A stretch of DNA of 32,309 bases from Nocardia niwae NBRC 108934 = DSM 45340 (GTDB taxonomy: Bacteria; Actinomycetota; Actinomycetes; Mycobacteriales; Mycobacteriaceae). Shown piece after piece: positions 1 to 7,610 of the stretch. The position numbers were made by a program, and so were the translations under genes. The notes beneath the pieces were generated by a model. It was not told the DNA's origin. It was given only the letters and a program-made list of their open reading frames with translations, and ran no database searches. Where the stretch lies: assembly GCF_001613465.1 (NCBI RefSeq), contig NZ_BDCK01000059.1, positions 1-32,309 on the forward strand. Direction: 5' to 3'. Each line of letters starts with the position of its first letter. Within the stretch, counting starts at the first letter, position 1.

Positions 1-206
1 AAGGAAGCGGGCCGGCGGCCTTTGTCGCTTCATCGTGCTTGGCAGGCATGATGCCCATCCTTCCCAAGGAAGAAGGCGGGCATCAAACTCGGGCGACTCA
101 AACACCGCCTCTCGAGGCACATACGGCTACCGAAGGAACCACGCCGGACTCACCCCCTCGGTATGGGCATCCAGGTCGGTCTACGCATCGTCGGGGACGC
201 CACCGC
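1..206. other. window edge, no gene supported
   Basis: Short open frames exist on both strands but overlap one another, are rich in Arg, Pro and Ser, and resemble no family I know. The stretch lies downstream of the AraC-type regulator, which is on the minus strand. I see no convincing terminator hairpin followed by a T run. Confidence 0.5.
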
Positions 207-1199
207 TCAACCAGAGGAAAACTCGTCAGCTGACCATCGCCGCCGCGCACGACGAAACGCCCGCGCATCGGAATAGCCGAGCCCGCGTGCAATGTCATCC
301 TGGGACATGCCCGGACGCGGCATCTGTCTCTCCGACCACACCCGGCGGGCGCGGTCGAGTTCGCGGCGCCAGGTGGTGCCTTCTCCCGCCAGTTCTCGCT
401 GCAGGCTGCGGGTACTCGTCGCCATTCGGCGTGCCGCGTGATCGACAGGGATCGGACCGTTGCCGAGCATCCCGAGCAGTATGTGATGAAGTTGCTCGGA
501 ACACGTCACAGCAGGATGCCGCACCGTGGCGGTTTCCGCGTGCCGGAGCAAAAGTTCGGCCAGCATCGGGTCGGCGGTTGTGAGCGGCTGCGCCAGGTCT
601 GCGACACGGAACACCAGCTGATCAGTCGGGGCACCGAACTCGATCCGCGTCGTACCGAAGGTCTCGGCGAACTGATCGTGCCGTCGAGGCGCGGCCTGCC
701 GGAAACTGACCCGCACCGGCTTCACCACCCCGCCGGTTCCCAGCCGGGTCCGCGCGACCATGGCGACGAACGCGGCCTGTATCGCCAACTCTCTGCCTCG
801 TCCCTCACCACGCACCATGCCCTGATCGAAGACGATCTCCTCGGTCCCATCGGCCATCGACAGGGTGAAATTGGTGGTGAGAACGTTGATGTGCGTACCT
901 GTTCGGGTGAATCCCGCCGCTACGGTCGGCGCGGTCATGAATAGATAGTCGTTCAATCCCAATCGCCCCGGAACATACGATCGCCCGGCACGCAGTGCCA
1001 CGTGCGGATCGGTGATTTCGTGCTCGACCAGCTCCCACAGGCGGATGTTTCGATCGCTTGGTACGGCCACCTGCGTACTGTCCAACATCCATTCAGGTAT
1101 GTCCGCCTCGCGCGCGAGCTGCCGTCGCACCGGACCGGACAGGCCGGTGCAGTCGAGGGCAAGCTTGGGTAACAGGATGAGATCTGCTGTGTCCATCAT
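207..1199 (-). CDS. AraC-family transcriptional regulator, divergent from the RiPP operon
   Basis: Predicted DNA-binding regulator of about 330 residues. The N-terminal two thirds look like the arabinose-binding-type domain of OruR/ArgR-like AraC proteins (PF12625), including a region reading GLNDYLFMTAPTVAAG. The C-terminal third is an AraC helix-turn-helix domain: MATSTRSLQRELAGEG is the first helix-turn-helix, and DDIARGLGYSDARAFRRARRRW the second. The protein ends soon after RRRW without the usual G-x-(S/T)P-x-x-(Y/F)R tail, so the C-terminus is somewhat short. I chose the Met pair at 1199; the frame stays open to 1280, but those extra residues look unlike the family. It is transcribed away from the radical SAM operon and faces it across about 400 bp, so it is the obvious candidate regulator. 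Its ligand cannot be read from the sequence. Confidence 0.85.
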   Translation of the reverse strand: MMDTADLILLPKLALDCTGLSGPVRRQLAREADIPEWMLDSTQVAVPSDRNIRLWELVEHEITDPHVALRAGRSYVPGRLGLNDYLFMTAPTVAAGFTRTGTHINVLTTNFTLSMADGTEEIVFDQGMVRGEGRGRELAIQAAFVAMVARTRLGTGGVVKPVRVSFRQAAPRRHDQFAETFGTTRIEFGAPTDQLVFRVADLAQPLTTADPMLAELLLRHAETATVRHPAVTCSEQLHHILLGMLGNGPIPVDHAARRMATSTRSLQRELAGEGTTWRRELDRARRVWSERQMPRPGMSQDDIARGLGYSDARAFRRARRRWSADEFSSG

Positions 1200-1603
1200 C
1201 GTAATTCTCGACCGGTGAATTGCGGACTCGACATTACATCGGCGCGGACCGCTCAGCCTGGGGTGACGGTCATCGGCCACGGTACGCGCCGGTAGCCGTG
1301 ACCCACTTCATGCTCGGAGTGGAACCACTGCGGCACTGGCGCGTTCGGTCCCCCGTCCGGCGCGTTCGGTCCTTCCCCGGTGGGTCGATGGCGAGGATCA
1401 TCTACGAATCCGTAGGCGGCCAACCGTGGTCGCCGAAAACCAGAAAGGTATCCGTCGCTCAAATTTCGATCGGCCCGATACGGATGGGCACTCCGCAGTC
1501 CGACTAGACGAAGACGGGGTCGGTGCCGCCGTCGACCAAGCACTTCAGGTAATAACAACGGCCGGTCCTCTGGCGGCAGAATCTGAGAAGGAGTTGGCTG
1601 TCG
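1200..1603. promoter_or_regulatory. divergent intergenic region between the AraC regulator and the RiPP operon
   Basis: About 400 bp that should hold both divergent promoters and any AraC operator. The sequence GCGTTCGGTCC occurs twice in near succession, at about 1339-1349 and 1360-1370, which could be part of an operator. A Shine-Dalgarno AGAAGGAG lies at 1586-1593, ten bases before the GTG at 1604. Short open frames (for example plus-strand 1388-1507) have no good ribosome binding site and no precursor-like C-terminus. I cannot place a -10/-35 pair with confidence. Confidence 0.4.
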
Positions 1604-2830
1604 GTGACGATGGAGCACGGGGCGGCAGAATTGCACTGGCCGGTCCCCGGGCTGGATGTGGCGAAATTGATCCGCGACGGCTGGGAGCCGATGGCATTCA
1701 CGGAGTATGTCGTCAAGATTCACAGTCGCTGCAACCTTGCCTGCGATTACTGCTACGTGTACGAGATGGTCGATCAAAGCTGGCGGGAGCAGCCGAAGGT
1801 CATGGCTCGCGGAGTTTTCGACGATACCTGCCGAATGATTCGTGAGCATGCGCTGCGGCACTCGCTGCCGGCGGTCGATATCGTGTTCCATGGCGGCGAA
1901 CCGTTACTGGTCGGGAAACAGAATTTGCAATACTTCGCGCGGACAGCCCGAGCCGCGTTGGAACCGGACATACAGGTGCGTCTCGGTCTTCAGACCAACG
2001 GTGTGCTGATCGACGAAGAGTTCCTCCGCATCTGTGATCGGTGGGGTGTCCGAATCGGCGTCAGTCTGGACGGTAGCGAGCGCGGACACGACCGACACAG
2101 GCGGGACCGCCGCGGAGAGGGCAGCTACCGACAGGTTGTTGCCGGGCTGACGCGACTACGGGCTCCCCAGTGGAGGCACCTGTTTTCGGGGATTCTGTGC
2201 ACGATCGATCTGCAGAACGATCCGGTGGAGACCTACGAGGCCCTGGCCAGGTTCCAGCCGCCGGCGGTGGATTTCATGATGCCCCATGGTAACTGGGTGA
2301 CGCCGCCACCGGGCAGGACGGCCGACGAGTCGGTCACACCATACGCCGATTGGCTCATCGCGGTCTTCGAGCGCTGGTACGGGGCACCGGAATTGGAGAC
2401 CACGGTCCGACTGTTCGGAAAAATCATCGAGCTGCTGCTTGGCGGCCGGACGTCGTCGGAAGCCGTTGGGCTCGCGCCCGTTCGGTTGGTGGTCATCGAA
2501 ACGGACGGCAGCCTGGAGCAGGTTGACGAACTGAAATCGGCGTTCGAGGGTGCCACCAAGCTATCGATCCGCGGAGGTCGCGGCAATCCGCTCGAACTGG
2601 CGCTGCGTGACCCTGCCATCGCGGCTCGGCAGATCGGCCTCGCCGCCCTCGGCGAGACCTGTTTGAGGTGCTCAGTCCACACCGTGTGCGGCGGGGGGCA
2701 CTATGTCCACCGGTATCGAGAAGATACCGGATTTCGAAATCCGTCGGTGTACTGTGCCGACCTCAAAAAGCTGATCCAACACATCGAATCGCGTGTCCGG
2801 GCCGAGATCAGGCCCGTTCTCGAGCGCTAG
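1604..2830 (+). CDS. fxsB: FxsB-family radical SAM/SPASM peptide maturase, copy 1
   Basis: Predicted cytosolic maturase of 408 residues that cleaves S-adenosylmethionine to start radical chemistry on a RiPP precursor. FxsB-type enzymes are known for three-residue cyclophane crosslinks from an aromatic ring to a side chain two residues on. The radical SAM motif is CNLACDYC, with Cys43, Cys47 and Cys50 as [4Fe-4S] ligands. FHGGEPLL and QTNGVLID follow, in the usual places for SAM binding. The SPASM part near the C-terminus has Cys353, Cys356 and Cys362 in CLRCSVHTVCGGGHY, plus Cys384 in PSVYCADL. The start is GTG 1604, with AGAAGGAG ten bases upstream; ATG 1610 is the alternative. The HExxH gene begins 14 bases after the stop, so the two are probably co-transcribed. 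In many FxsB loci maturase and HExxH protein are one polypeptide; here they are separate. Confidence 0.9.
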   Translation: MTMEHGAAELHWPVPGLDVAKLIRDGWEPMAFTEYVVKIHSRCNLACDYCYVYEMVDQSWREQPKVMARGVFDDTCRMIREHALRHSLPAVDIVFHGGEPLLVGKQNLQYFARTARAALEPDIQVRLGLQTNGVLIDEEFLRICDRWGVRIGVSLDGSERGHDRHRRDRRGEGSYRQVVAGLTRLRAPQWRHLFSGILCTIDLQNDPVETYEALARFQPPAVDFMMPHGNWVTPPPGRTADESVTPYADWLIAVFERWYGAPELETTVRLFGKIIELLLGGRTSSEAVGLAPVRLVVIETDGSLEQVDELKSAFEGATKLSIRGGRGNPLELALRDPAIAARQIGLAALGETCLRCSVHTVCGGGHYVHRYREDTGFRNPSVYCADLKKLIQHIESRVRAEIRPVLER

Positions 2831-2844
2831 CGACAGGGGACGAA

Positions 2845-4632
2845 GTGGCTGTAGCAGCCGATCCGATCGATGACGTCATCATTGATCCCAGCTCCGGCAT
2901 CAGCACCGCGGGCAATCTTTCGGAGTTGATCGACGGCATGTCGACAGCGCGCGTGATCCTGCTTCGTACCCTTATCGAAGAGGTCACCACGGCGACACCC
3001 GAAATGGCAAGTAAAGCAGGACTGCTCGACGCATACGGCGTCCTGGCGGACCTACAGAACTCGCACCAGGGCGAGGTTGCTGCCGCATTTTCATACCCGC
3101 ATACCGGGATCTGGCTTGGCCGGGTCCTACGTCGAATCCGGCGGATCACCGATGATGCCGCAGTTCCGCTGTGGGCGGACTGCGGATATCTGGGCTGGCT
3201 CGCCGCGGCGGTCGGCATCAAATGCCGGCCGGAGGGCTCGATGAGACTGGTGGTACGCAAGGGTGCCGTGATGTTGCCTGGGATCGGCATGGCACTACTC
3301 GGCGCCCCGGATCTTTTCGGACACTGCGTACTGCACTGGTCCGGCAACGGCTCGCTGCACTTCACCGGGGAAAACGCCGTTGTTCGGGTCTCATCTGTGC
3401 ATGACTCCGCTCCGGAATGGCTGCCGCTGAGCCGGGTACGGGGAGTCGGTCAGACCTTGGAGGTAGTCCTGGACGACCTCGATCCCTTTCGCGAGCTATC
3501 GGCAGCTCGCCGGGAGGCGCCGCGGCTCAGCACGGCACAGGTTGAGCAGTGGCAAGCGGACTTCTCGGCATCCTGGGAATTGCTACACCACGATTTCGAT
3601 CGGTATCTGGCGCCGATCCGCGAATGCCTGAAGATCCTCGTCCCACTCAGTGCCGAGCCACTCGTGGCCTGCATGAGCCACACCGCATATGACGGAGTCG
3701 GCTGCGTGTACACCACCGCACCAGCCGATCCGTGCCAACTGGCGCTCACACTGATTCACGAAATCCAGCATACGAAGTTCACCCTGCTCACCGATCATGT
3801 CCTCCTGCTGACCGAGCCCGATCCACCCTTTCGCTGCTATGCGCCTTGGCGTGACGACCCACGACCGATCTTCGGGCTGCTGCACGGGATCTACGCGTTC
3901 GCCGGCGTCACGGACTTCTGGCGAGTGCACCGCCATGCAAGCTGCCACGGGTCCATGCGATCCCACGTCGACTTCGAGCTCGGACGCATGCAGCTGGAAA
4001 CCGCGATGGCACAGGTGGTCACGTCAGGCCTGCTCACCACCGAAGGGGAACACTTCTTCAACGCGCTCGCCGCCATCATCCGGTCATGGGCCGACGAGAA
4101 CATTCCAGCGGAAGTCCGTCTCGCTGTCTCCGAAGCGACGATCGCCCATCGGACCTTCTGGCAGGTACGCAACCGGCGGCCGTCCGCGGACGGTATCGCC
4201 GAGCTCGCGGCGCGATGGGCTTCGGGGCGTCCCAGCCCTCGGAGCCTACCTTCCGCGACCTGGACCGATCAGGACCATATTCCCGATCGCTATTGTCGCC
4301 TTCGTCTTTCGGCTCAGCTGAAGTCGCTCGACAGTGCCGACTTCGATGAGCTGTCGAGCCCGGACCAGCCCGAAGGCGACCGTCTATACCTGGCGGGCGA
4401 TGTCTCGGCTGCCTGCACTCGGTACACCCGAGAGCTGCGACAAGATCCGCGTCGGCCGCAGCTGTGGGCCGGGCTGGCACTGGCGCTTCCCAGACTATTT
4501 CCGGACAGCGACTTCGGAATCCTCGCCAGGCGTGCCGAGATAGCGGCACACCTCTATCAGGCGGTGGACCGAGATACCGACGTCGTGGATCTGGTGCGAT
4601 GGTTGTCGAATCCCGAATCCTCCGATGAATAA
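2845..4632 (+). CDS. HExxH-motif putative peptide-modifying enzyme (peptide beta-hydroxylase type)
   Basis: A 595-residue protein of the family once called HEXXH motif-containing peptide modification protein (TIGR04267-like), now often named alpha-ketoglutarate-dependent HExxH peptide beta-hydroxylase. The motif HEIQHTKF lies at about residues 305-312; the two His would bind iron and Glu308 is a likely further ligand about 20 residues on is not assigned. Members sit next to, or are fused with, FxsB-type radical SAM enzymes and act on the same precursor. The C-terminal 150 residues include a tetratricopeptide-like stretch (GDVSAACTRYTRELRQDP) that could bind the leader peptide; this is an inference. 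I chose GTG 2845, preceded by AGGGGA, because the open frame before it overlaps the upstream maturase in another frame. The stop overlaps the transporter start by eight bases, which implies translational coupling. Confidence 0.8.
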   Translation: MAVAADPIDDVIIDPSSGISTAGNLSELIDGMSTARVILLRTLIEEVTTATPEMASKAGLLDAYGVLADLQNSHQGEVAAAFSYPHTGIWLGRVLRRIRRITDDAAVPLWADCGYLGWLAAAVGIKCRPEGSMRLVVRKGAVMLPGIGMALLGAPDLFGHCVLHWSGNGSLHFTGENAVVRVSSVHDSAPEWLPLSRVRGVGQTLEVVLDDLDPFRELSAARREAPRLSTAQVEQWQADFSASWELLHHDFDRYLAPIRECLKILVPLSAEPLVACMSHTAYDGVGCVYTTAPADPCQLALTLIHEIQHTKFTLLTDHVLLLTEPDPPFRCYAPWRDDPRPIFGLLHGIYAFAGVTDFWRVHRHASCHGSMRSHVDFELGRMQLETAMAQVVTSGLLTTEGEHFFNALAAIIRSWADENIPAEVRLAVSEATIAHRTFWQVRNRRPSADGIAELAARWASGRPSPRSLPSATWTDQDHIPDRYCRLRLSAQLKSLDSADFDELSSPDQPEGDRLYLAGDVSAACTRYTRELRQDPRRPQLWAGLALALPRLFPDSDFGILARRAEIAAHLYQAVDRDTDVVDLVRWLSNPESSDE

Positions 4633-5902
4633 GTTGGACCTGACCGGCAACCGGAGCTTCTTTCTGCTCTGGTCCGGCAATGCGTTGTCATTGGTCGGAT
4701 TTCACGGCGCCCGAATCGCCTACCCGCTGCTCATCCTGACCACGACGGATTCACTCGCCGCGGCAGGATGGGTCGGCTTCGCCCTCGGTGCGCCGAATCT
4801 GATCTTCCAGATTCCGTCGGGTATCGTCGCGGACCGATTCGAGCGACTGCGCGTCCTGATGGTCTGCCAGGTTCTCGGACTACTGGCCGTCTCTGTGGTA
4901 GCCACCTCGGTTCTGGCCGACGCGCGGCATCTCGCTCTACTGGTCATCGCGGCGGCATTCGTCGAGGGTACGGTATATGTTCTTGCCGAGGTGTGTGAAC
5001 TCGGTGCGATATCGGATGTGGTGTCCCAGGAGCAGCGTCCCGCGGCCTTCGCATTCCTCGAGGCCGAACAACCCATTGCCTTGCTGCTCGGACGGGCCGC
5101 GGGCGGGGCGGTCTTCGGTCTGGCGCGCTGGCTTCCATTCGTCGTCGACGCCGCCACGTATCTGTACTGTCTCATCGCCTTGGCGCTGATTCGCCCGAAC
5201 CGGACCCGCCGAGATCCCGCCGCGACGGCACATCGACCTCGGTCGCACGACCTCGGCGTCGGCATCCGTATCGTGTGGCAAGAGCCGTTGCTGCGGGCAT
5301 CGACCGCGGCGCTCGGCATGTCCAATCTGATCATCCAGATCGTTCTACTGCTGATCCTGTTCGAGTTGCAGACGGCGGGACACGCGGCGTGGACGGCCGG
5401 TGTCGTGCTTTCAGCGGCAGGCATCGGAGGCATCCTGGGTGCGGCAGGCGCCCGCTGGTTCACTGCTCGATGGTCGGCGCGACGGATCTACCGCACCGGA
5501 CTGTGGGTGTGGGCAGGGCTGCTCTTGCCGATCGCCGCGAGCGACAACCCCATTTTGCTCGCGGTGTGTTGGGGTGGAGTCGGTGCAGTCGGTGTCGTGT
5601 CCAATGTCGCGTTGACCTTGTACCGGACGGCGATCATTCCCGAGCACGTACTCGGCCGCGCGCTCGCTGCGATGGGTTTGGTCAGCAGCGGTGCGGTCGC
5701 GCTGGGTGCGCTCGCGGCGGGGTATCTGCTGGCCATCTTCGGGTCCGGTGCGGTCGGGTGGCTGACCCTGACGGCAATGCTCATCCTCGCGATCGGCGCC
5801 GGCTACGAGCCCGACCGGACGGAAACCCCGCTGGTAGCGGCGTCGAAACAGGCTCCGGAAATCCGATGGGATTCCGGTTCGGTTTCCCACGAGCATGAAT
5901 AG
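4625..5902 (+). CDS. MFS transporter, probable exporter of the RiPP product
   Basis: A 425-residue integral membrane protein of the major facilitator superfamily, with about 12 hydrophobic segments in two halves. The loop after the second helix reads GIVADRFERLRVLM, which fits the MFS motif A pattern GxxADRxxRRxxL. It belongs to the group of macrolide-efflux-like MFS_3 proteins (PF05977) often found as drug or peptide exporters in actinobacterial biosynthetic clusters. The gene overlaps the HExxH gene by eight bases and is followed 86 bases later by the precursor gene, so export or self-protection for the modified peptide is the simplest role. The substrate itself is not visible. No peptidase or ABC exporter is seen nearby, so leader removal must depend on a protease encoded elsewhere. 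Confidence 0.85.
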   Translation: MNKLDLTGNRSFFLLWSGNALSLVGFHGARIAYPLLILTTTDSLAAAGWVGFALGAPNLIFQIPSGIVADRFERLRVLMVCQVLGLLAVSVVATSVLADARHLALLVIAAAFVEGTVYVLAEVCELGAISDVVSQEQRPAAFAFLEAEQPIALLLGRAAGGAVFGLARWLPFVVDAATYLYCLIALALIRPNRTRRDPAATAHRPRSHDLGVGIRIVWQEPLLRASTAALGMSNLIIQIVLLLILFELQTAGHAAWTAGVVLSAAGIGGILGAAGARWFTARWSARRIYRTGLWVWAGLLLPIAASDNPILLAVCWGGVGAVGVVSNVALTLYRTAIIPEHVLGRALAAMGLVSSGAVALGALAAGYLLAIFGSGAVGWLTLTAMLILAIGAGYEPDRTETPLVAASKQAPEIRWDSGSVSHEHE

Positions 5903-5908
5903 GAGACT

Positions 5909-5938
5909 ATGCAGACATCTGTACTGAAAAACTCTTGA
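5909..5938 (+). other. possible nine-residue mini-ORF between transporter and precursor
   Basis: AGGAG at 5901-5905 lies three bases before ATG 5909, which opens a nine-codon frame (MQTSVLKNS) ending in TGA at 5936-5938. The AGGAG overlaps the transporter stop codon. It could be a translated leader that affects precursor expression, a decayed precursor or chance. The surrounding 80 bases are clearly more A+T-rich than the rest of the cluster, as expected of a promoter or regulatory leader. Confidence 0.2.
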
Positions 5939-5988
5939 TGTGACTCGATCTTCTTTGGTTCGCAGCAACATAAATGAAGGAGTATGTG

Positions 5989-6144
5989 ATGTTCAATCTT
6001 TCGGAAATCACCGATGTGGAGGCCGGGCGGCTTGTAGAAAATGTCAGCCCAGCGCTGCGTTCCGCGCTGGAACGTCAGTTGACGCCTGCGCGCGACGGCC
6101 ACCGTGAGGGCAGCTTCAAGTCGTTCATCAGCGGCTCCAAGTAG
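5989..6144 (+). CDS. RiPP precursor peptide with tandem Phe-x-Ser motifs
   Basis: A 51-residue peptide, too short for most gene callers. It starts at ATG 5989 with AAGGAG at 5977-5982, six bases upstream. An in-frame ATG at 5974 overlaps that site and is unlikely. Residues 1-35 are acidic and helical-looking (EITDVEAGRLVENVSPALRS), as expected of a leader. The last residues are GSFKSFISGSK. FKS and FIS are two consecutive Phe-x-Ser triplets, the pattern crosslinked by FxsB enzymes. Classical FxsA peptides end exactly in FxSxx; this one has a single extra Lys after FISGS, and the pattern FKSFI also sits just upstream, so it looks like a doubled and extended version. It lies between the exporter and the second maturase, where a precursor would be expected. 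It has no Cys, no Trp and only two candidate core Phe. The crosslink assignment is an inference. Confidence 0.8.
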   Translation: MFNLSEITDVEAGRLVENVSPALRSALERQLTPARDGHREGSFKSFISGSK

Positions 6145-6230
6145 TCCGAACGTTTTGGGAGCGGTCGCGGGCGGTGGAGCCGGCGGCCGGACCGCCCGTG
6201 GCCGTTCCCCCAATCGAGAGAACACATAGT

Positions 6231-7472
6231 ATGAAACCGACGTCAGTGGGATTGGGCCTGCCTGTGGTGCGGAAGACTTGGCCGGAAAGCGGAGTGGATG
6301 TCGCCGCGCTGCTCAGCAAAGGCTGGGAACCACTTCCGTTCCTTGATTACATCATCAAGCTGCACAGTCGATGCAACCTGGCTTGCGACTACTGCTATCT
6401 CTACGAGATGGCCGACCAGAGTTGGCGTGACCAGCCGATGACGATGAGTCACGAAGTCTTCGACGACACCTGTCAGATGATCGCCGATCATGCCAGGCGG
6501 TTCGAAATTCCCGCGTTGAGCCTGAACTTCTTCGGCGGCGAACCGCTTTTGGTCGGCCACCGTAACTTCGAGTACTTCGCATCCCGCGCCCGGACGATCC
6601 TGGATCCGATCACGAAAGTCCGAATCGTCCTACAGACCAATGGCGTGCTGCTCGACGACGAGTTCTTACGTATCTGCGACGAGTGGGACATCTGTGTGAC
6701 CGTCAGTCTCGACGGAGATGAGCAAAGCCATGATCGGCACCGCCGGGATCGACGCGGCGACGGGACCTACGCGAGGGTCACGGCCGGGCTCGAGAAGCTG
6801 ATGGCCGGGGATCGGAGCCACCTGTTCGCGGGTCTGCTCTGCGTGATCGACCTGGCGAACGATCCACTGCAGACCTACAAAGGCATGCTCGGCTTCCAGC
6901 CGCCTGCGGTCAATTTCGAGATACCACACGGCAATTGGACGGCACCTCCGCCCGGCTCCTTCGGCGATCCCGACAGCACCCCCTACGCGGACTGGCTGAT
7001 CACGATTTTCGATCACTGGTACGGCGCACCGCAGTTGCAGACTCGAATCAGGATGTTCGAGAACGTCATCGACCTGCTCCTGGGCGGGACGGTGAGATCG
7101 GAAGTGTTCGGGCTGGAGCCGATCCGGATCGCCGTAATCGAAACCGACGGGACCGTGGAGCAGATCGACGATCTGAAGTCGGCTTTCGCGGGCGCCACCA
7201 AACTGAATACGACCGGTCGCGGCAATCCGCTCGATCAGGCGATGGTGCACCCAGCGATCGTGGCCCGTCAGATCGGGGTCGACGCACTGAGCGACACCTG
7301 CCGGAGCTGTCCGATCCACACGGTGTGTGGCGGCGGACATTACGTCACCCGATATCAGGAAGGCGAAGGTTTCCGCAACCCCTCGGTGTACTGCGCGGAC
7401 CTCACAAAACTGATCCGGCACATCGAATCCCGAATCCGGGCAGACGCTGCCGAAGCGATCGAGGGGCGATGA
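6231..7472 (+). CDS. fxsB: FxsB-family radical SAM/SPASM peptide maturase, copy 2
   Basis: A 413-residue paralogue of the maturase at 1604, colinear over its whole length. It has identical runs such as HSRCNLACDYCY, and RNPSVYCADL appears in both. The radical SAM cysteines are Cys48, Cys52 and Cys55. FFGGEPLL replaces FHGGEPLL. The SPASM cysteines are Cys357, Cys360, Cys366 and Cys388. I chose ATG 6231 because the aligned start of the paralogue agrees; GAGAG about ten bases upstream is a weak ribosome binding site, and the open frame before it is Pro/Gly-rich filler. It begins 86 bases after the precursor stop. All metal ligands are intact in both copies, so neither is an obvious pseudogene. 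The two may modify different Phe-x-Ser triplets of the one precursor, or form a heteromeric pair. No maturation gene follows, and the cluster stops at an IS fragment. Confidence 0.9.
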   Translation: MKPTSVGLGLPVVRKTWPESGVDVAALLSKGWEPLPFLDYIIKLHSRCNLACDYCYLYEMADQSWRDQPMTMSHEVFDDTCQMIADHARRFEIPALSLNFFGGEPLLVGHRNFEYFASRARTILDPITKVRIVLQTNGVLLDDEFLRICDEWDICVTVSLDGDEQSHDRHRRDRRGDGTYARVTAGLEKLMAGDRSHLFAGLLCVIDLANDPLQTYKGMLGFQPPAVNFEIPHGNWTAPPPGSFGDPDSTPYADWLITIFDHWYGAPQLQTRIRMFENVIDLLLGGTVRSEVFGLEPIRIAVIETDGTVEQIDDLKSAFAGATKLNTTGRGNPLDQAMVHPAIVARQIGVDALSDTCRSCPIHTVCGGGHYVTRYQEGEGFRNPSVYCADLTKLIRHIESRIRADAAEAIEGR

Positions 7473-7544
7473 CTCGGCCCTGACGACATGACCGCCGTCG
7501 AAGCGCATTCAACCTGGCAGACCTCGACGCTGGCGGCGCGGCTC

Positions 7545-7610
7545 CTAGGTTCTGTCTCCCAACGACCTGAGCCACTCCACGATCAGGGCCAGCGAGTTCC
7601 GGTGAATTGT
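7545..7610 (-). mobile_element. IS5-like element remnant: transposase C-terminus and right end
   Basis: Read on the minus strand, this stretch encodes NSLALIVEWLRSLGDRT followed by TAG. That is the typical tail of IS5-family DDE transposases. The stop codon lies on the terminal repeat TAGGTTCTGTCTCCCAA at 7546-7562, a sequence that recurs at 30917. The element is cut off at about 7605-7612, where reading frame and family change abruptly to an ABC ATPase on the other strand. Family assignment rests on the protein tail and the repeat, not on a full transposase. Confidence 0.65.
7546..7562 (+). repeat. 17-bp IS end, copy A
   Basis: TAGGTTCTGTCTCCCAA is identical to 30917-30933 and in the same orientation. 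In this copy it overlaps the end of a transposase reading frame. The leading TAG could be a TNA-type target duplicate of the kind made by some IS5 subgroups. Confidence 0.75.

Noticed and set aside
35..583. long plus-strand frame at the window start
   Set aside because: It overlaps the AraC regulator on the other strand, is Arg/Ser/Pro-rich and has no domain.
1388..1507. 39-codon frame as a second precursor peptide
   Set aside because: No clear ribosome binding site and the C-terminus (GTPQSD) lacks any FxS-type core motif.
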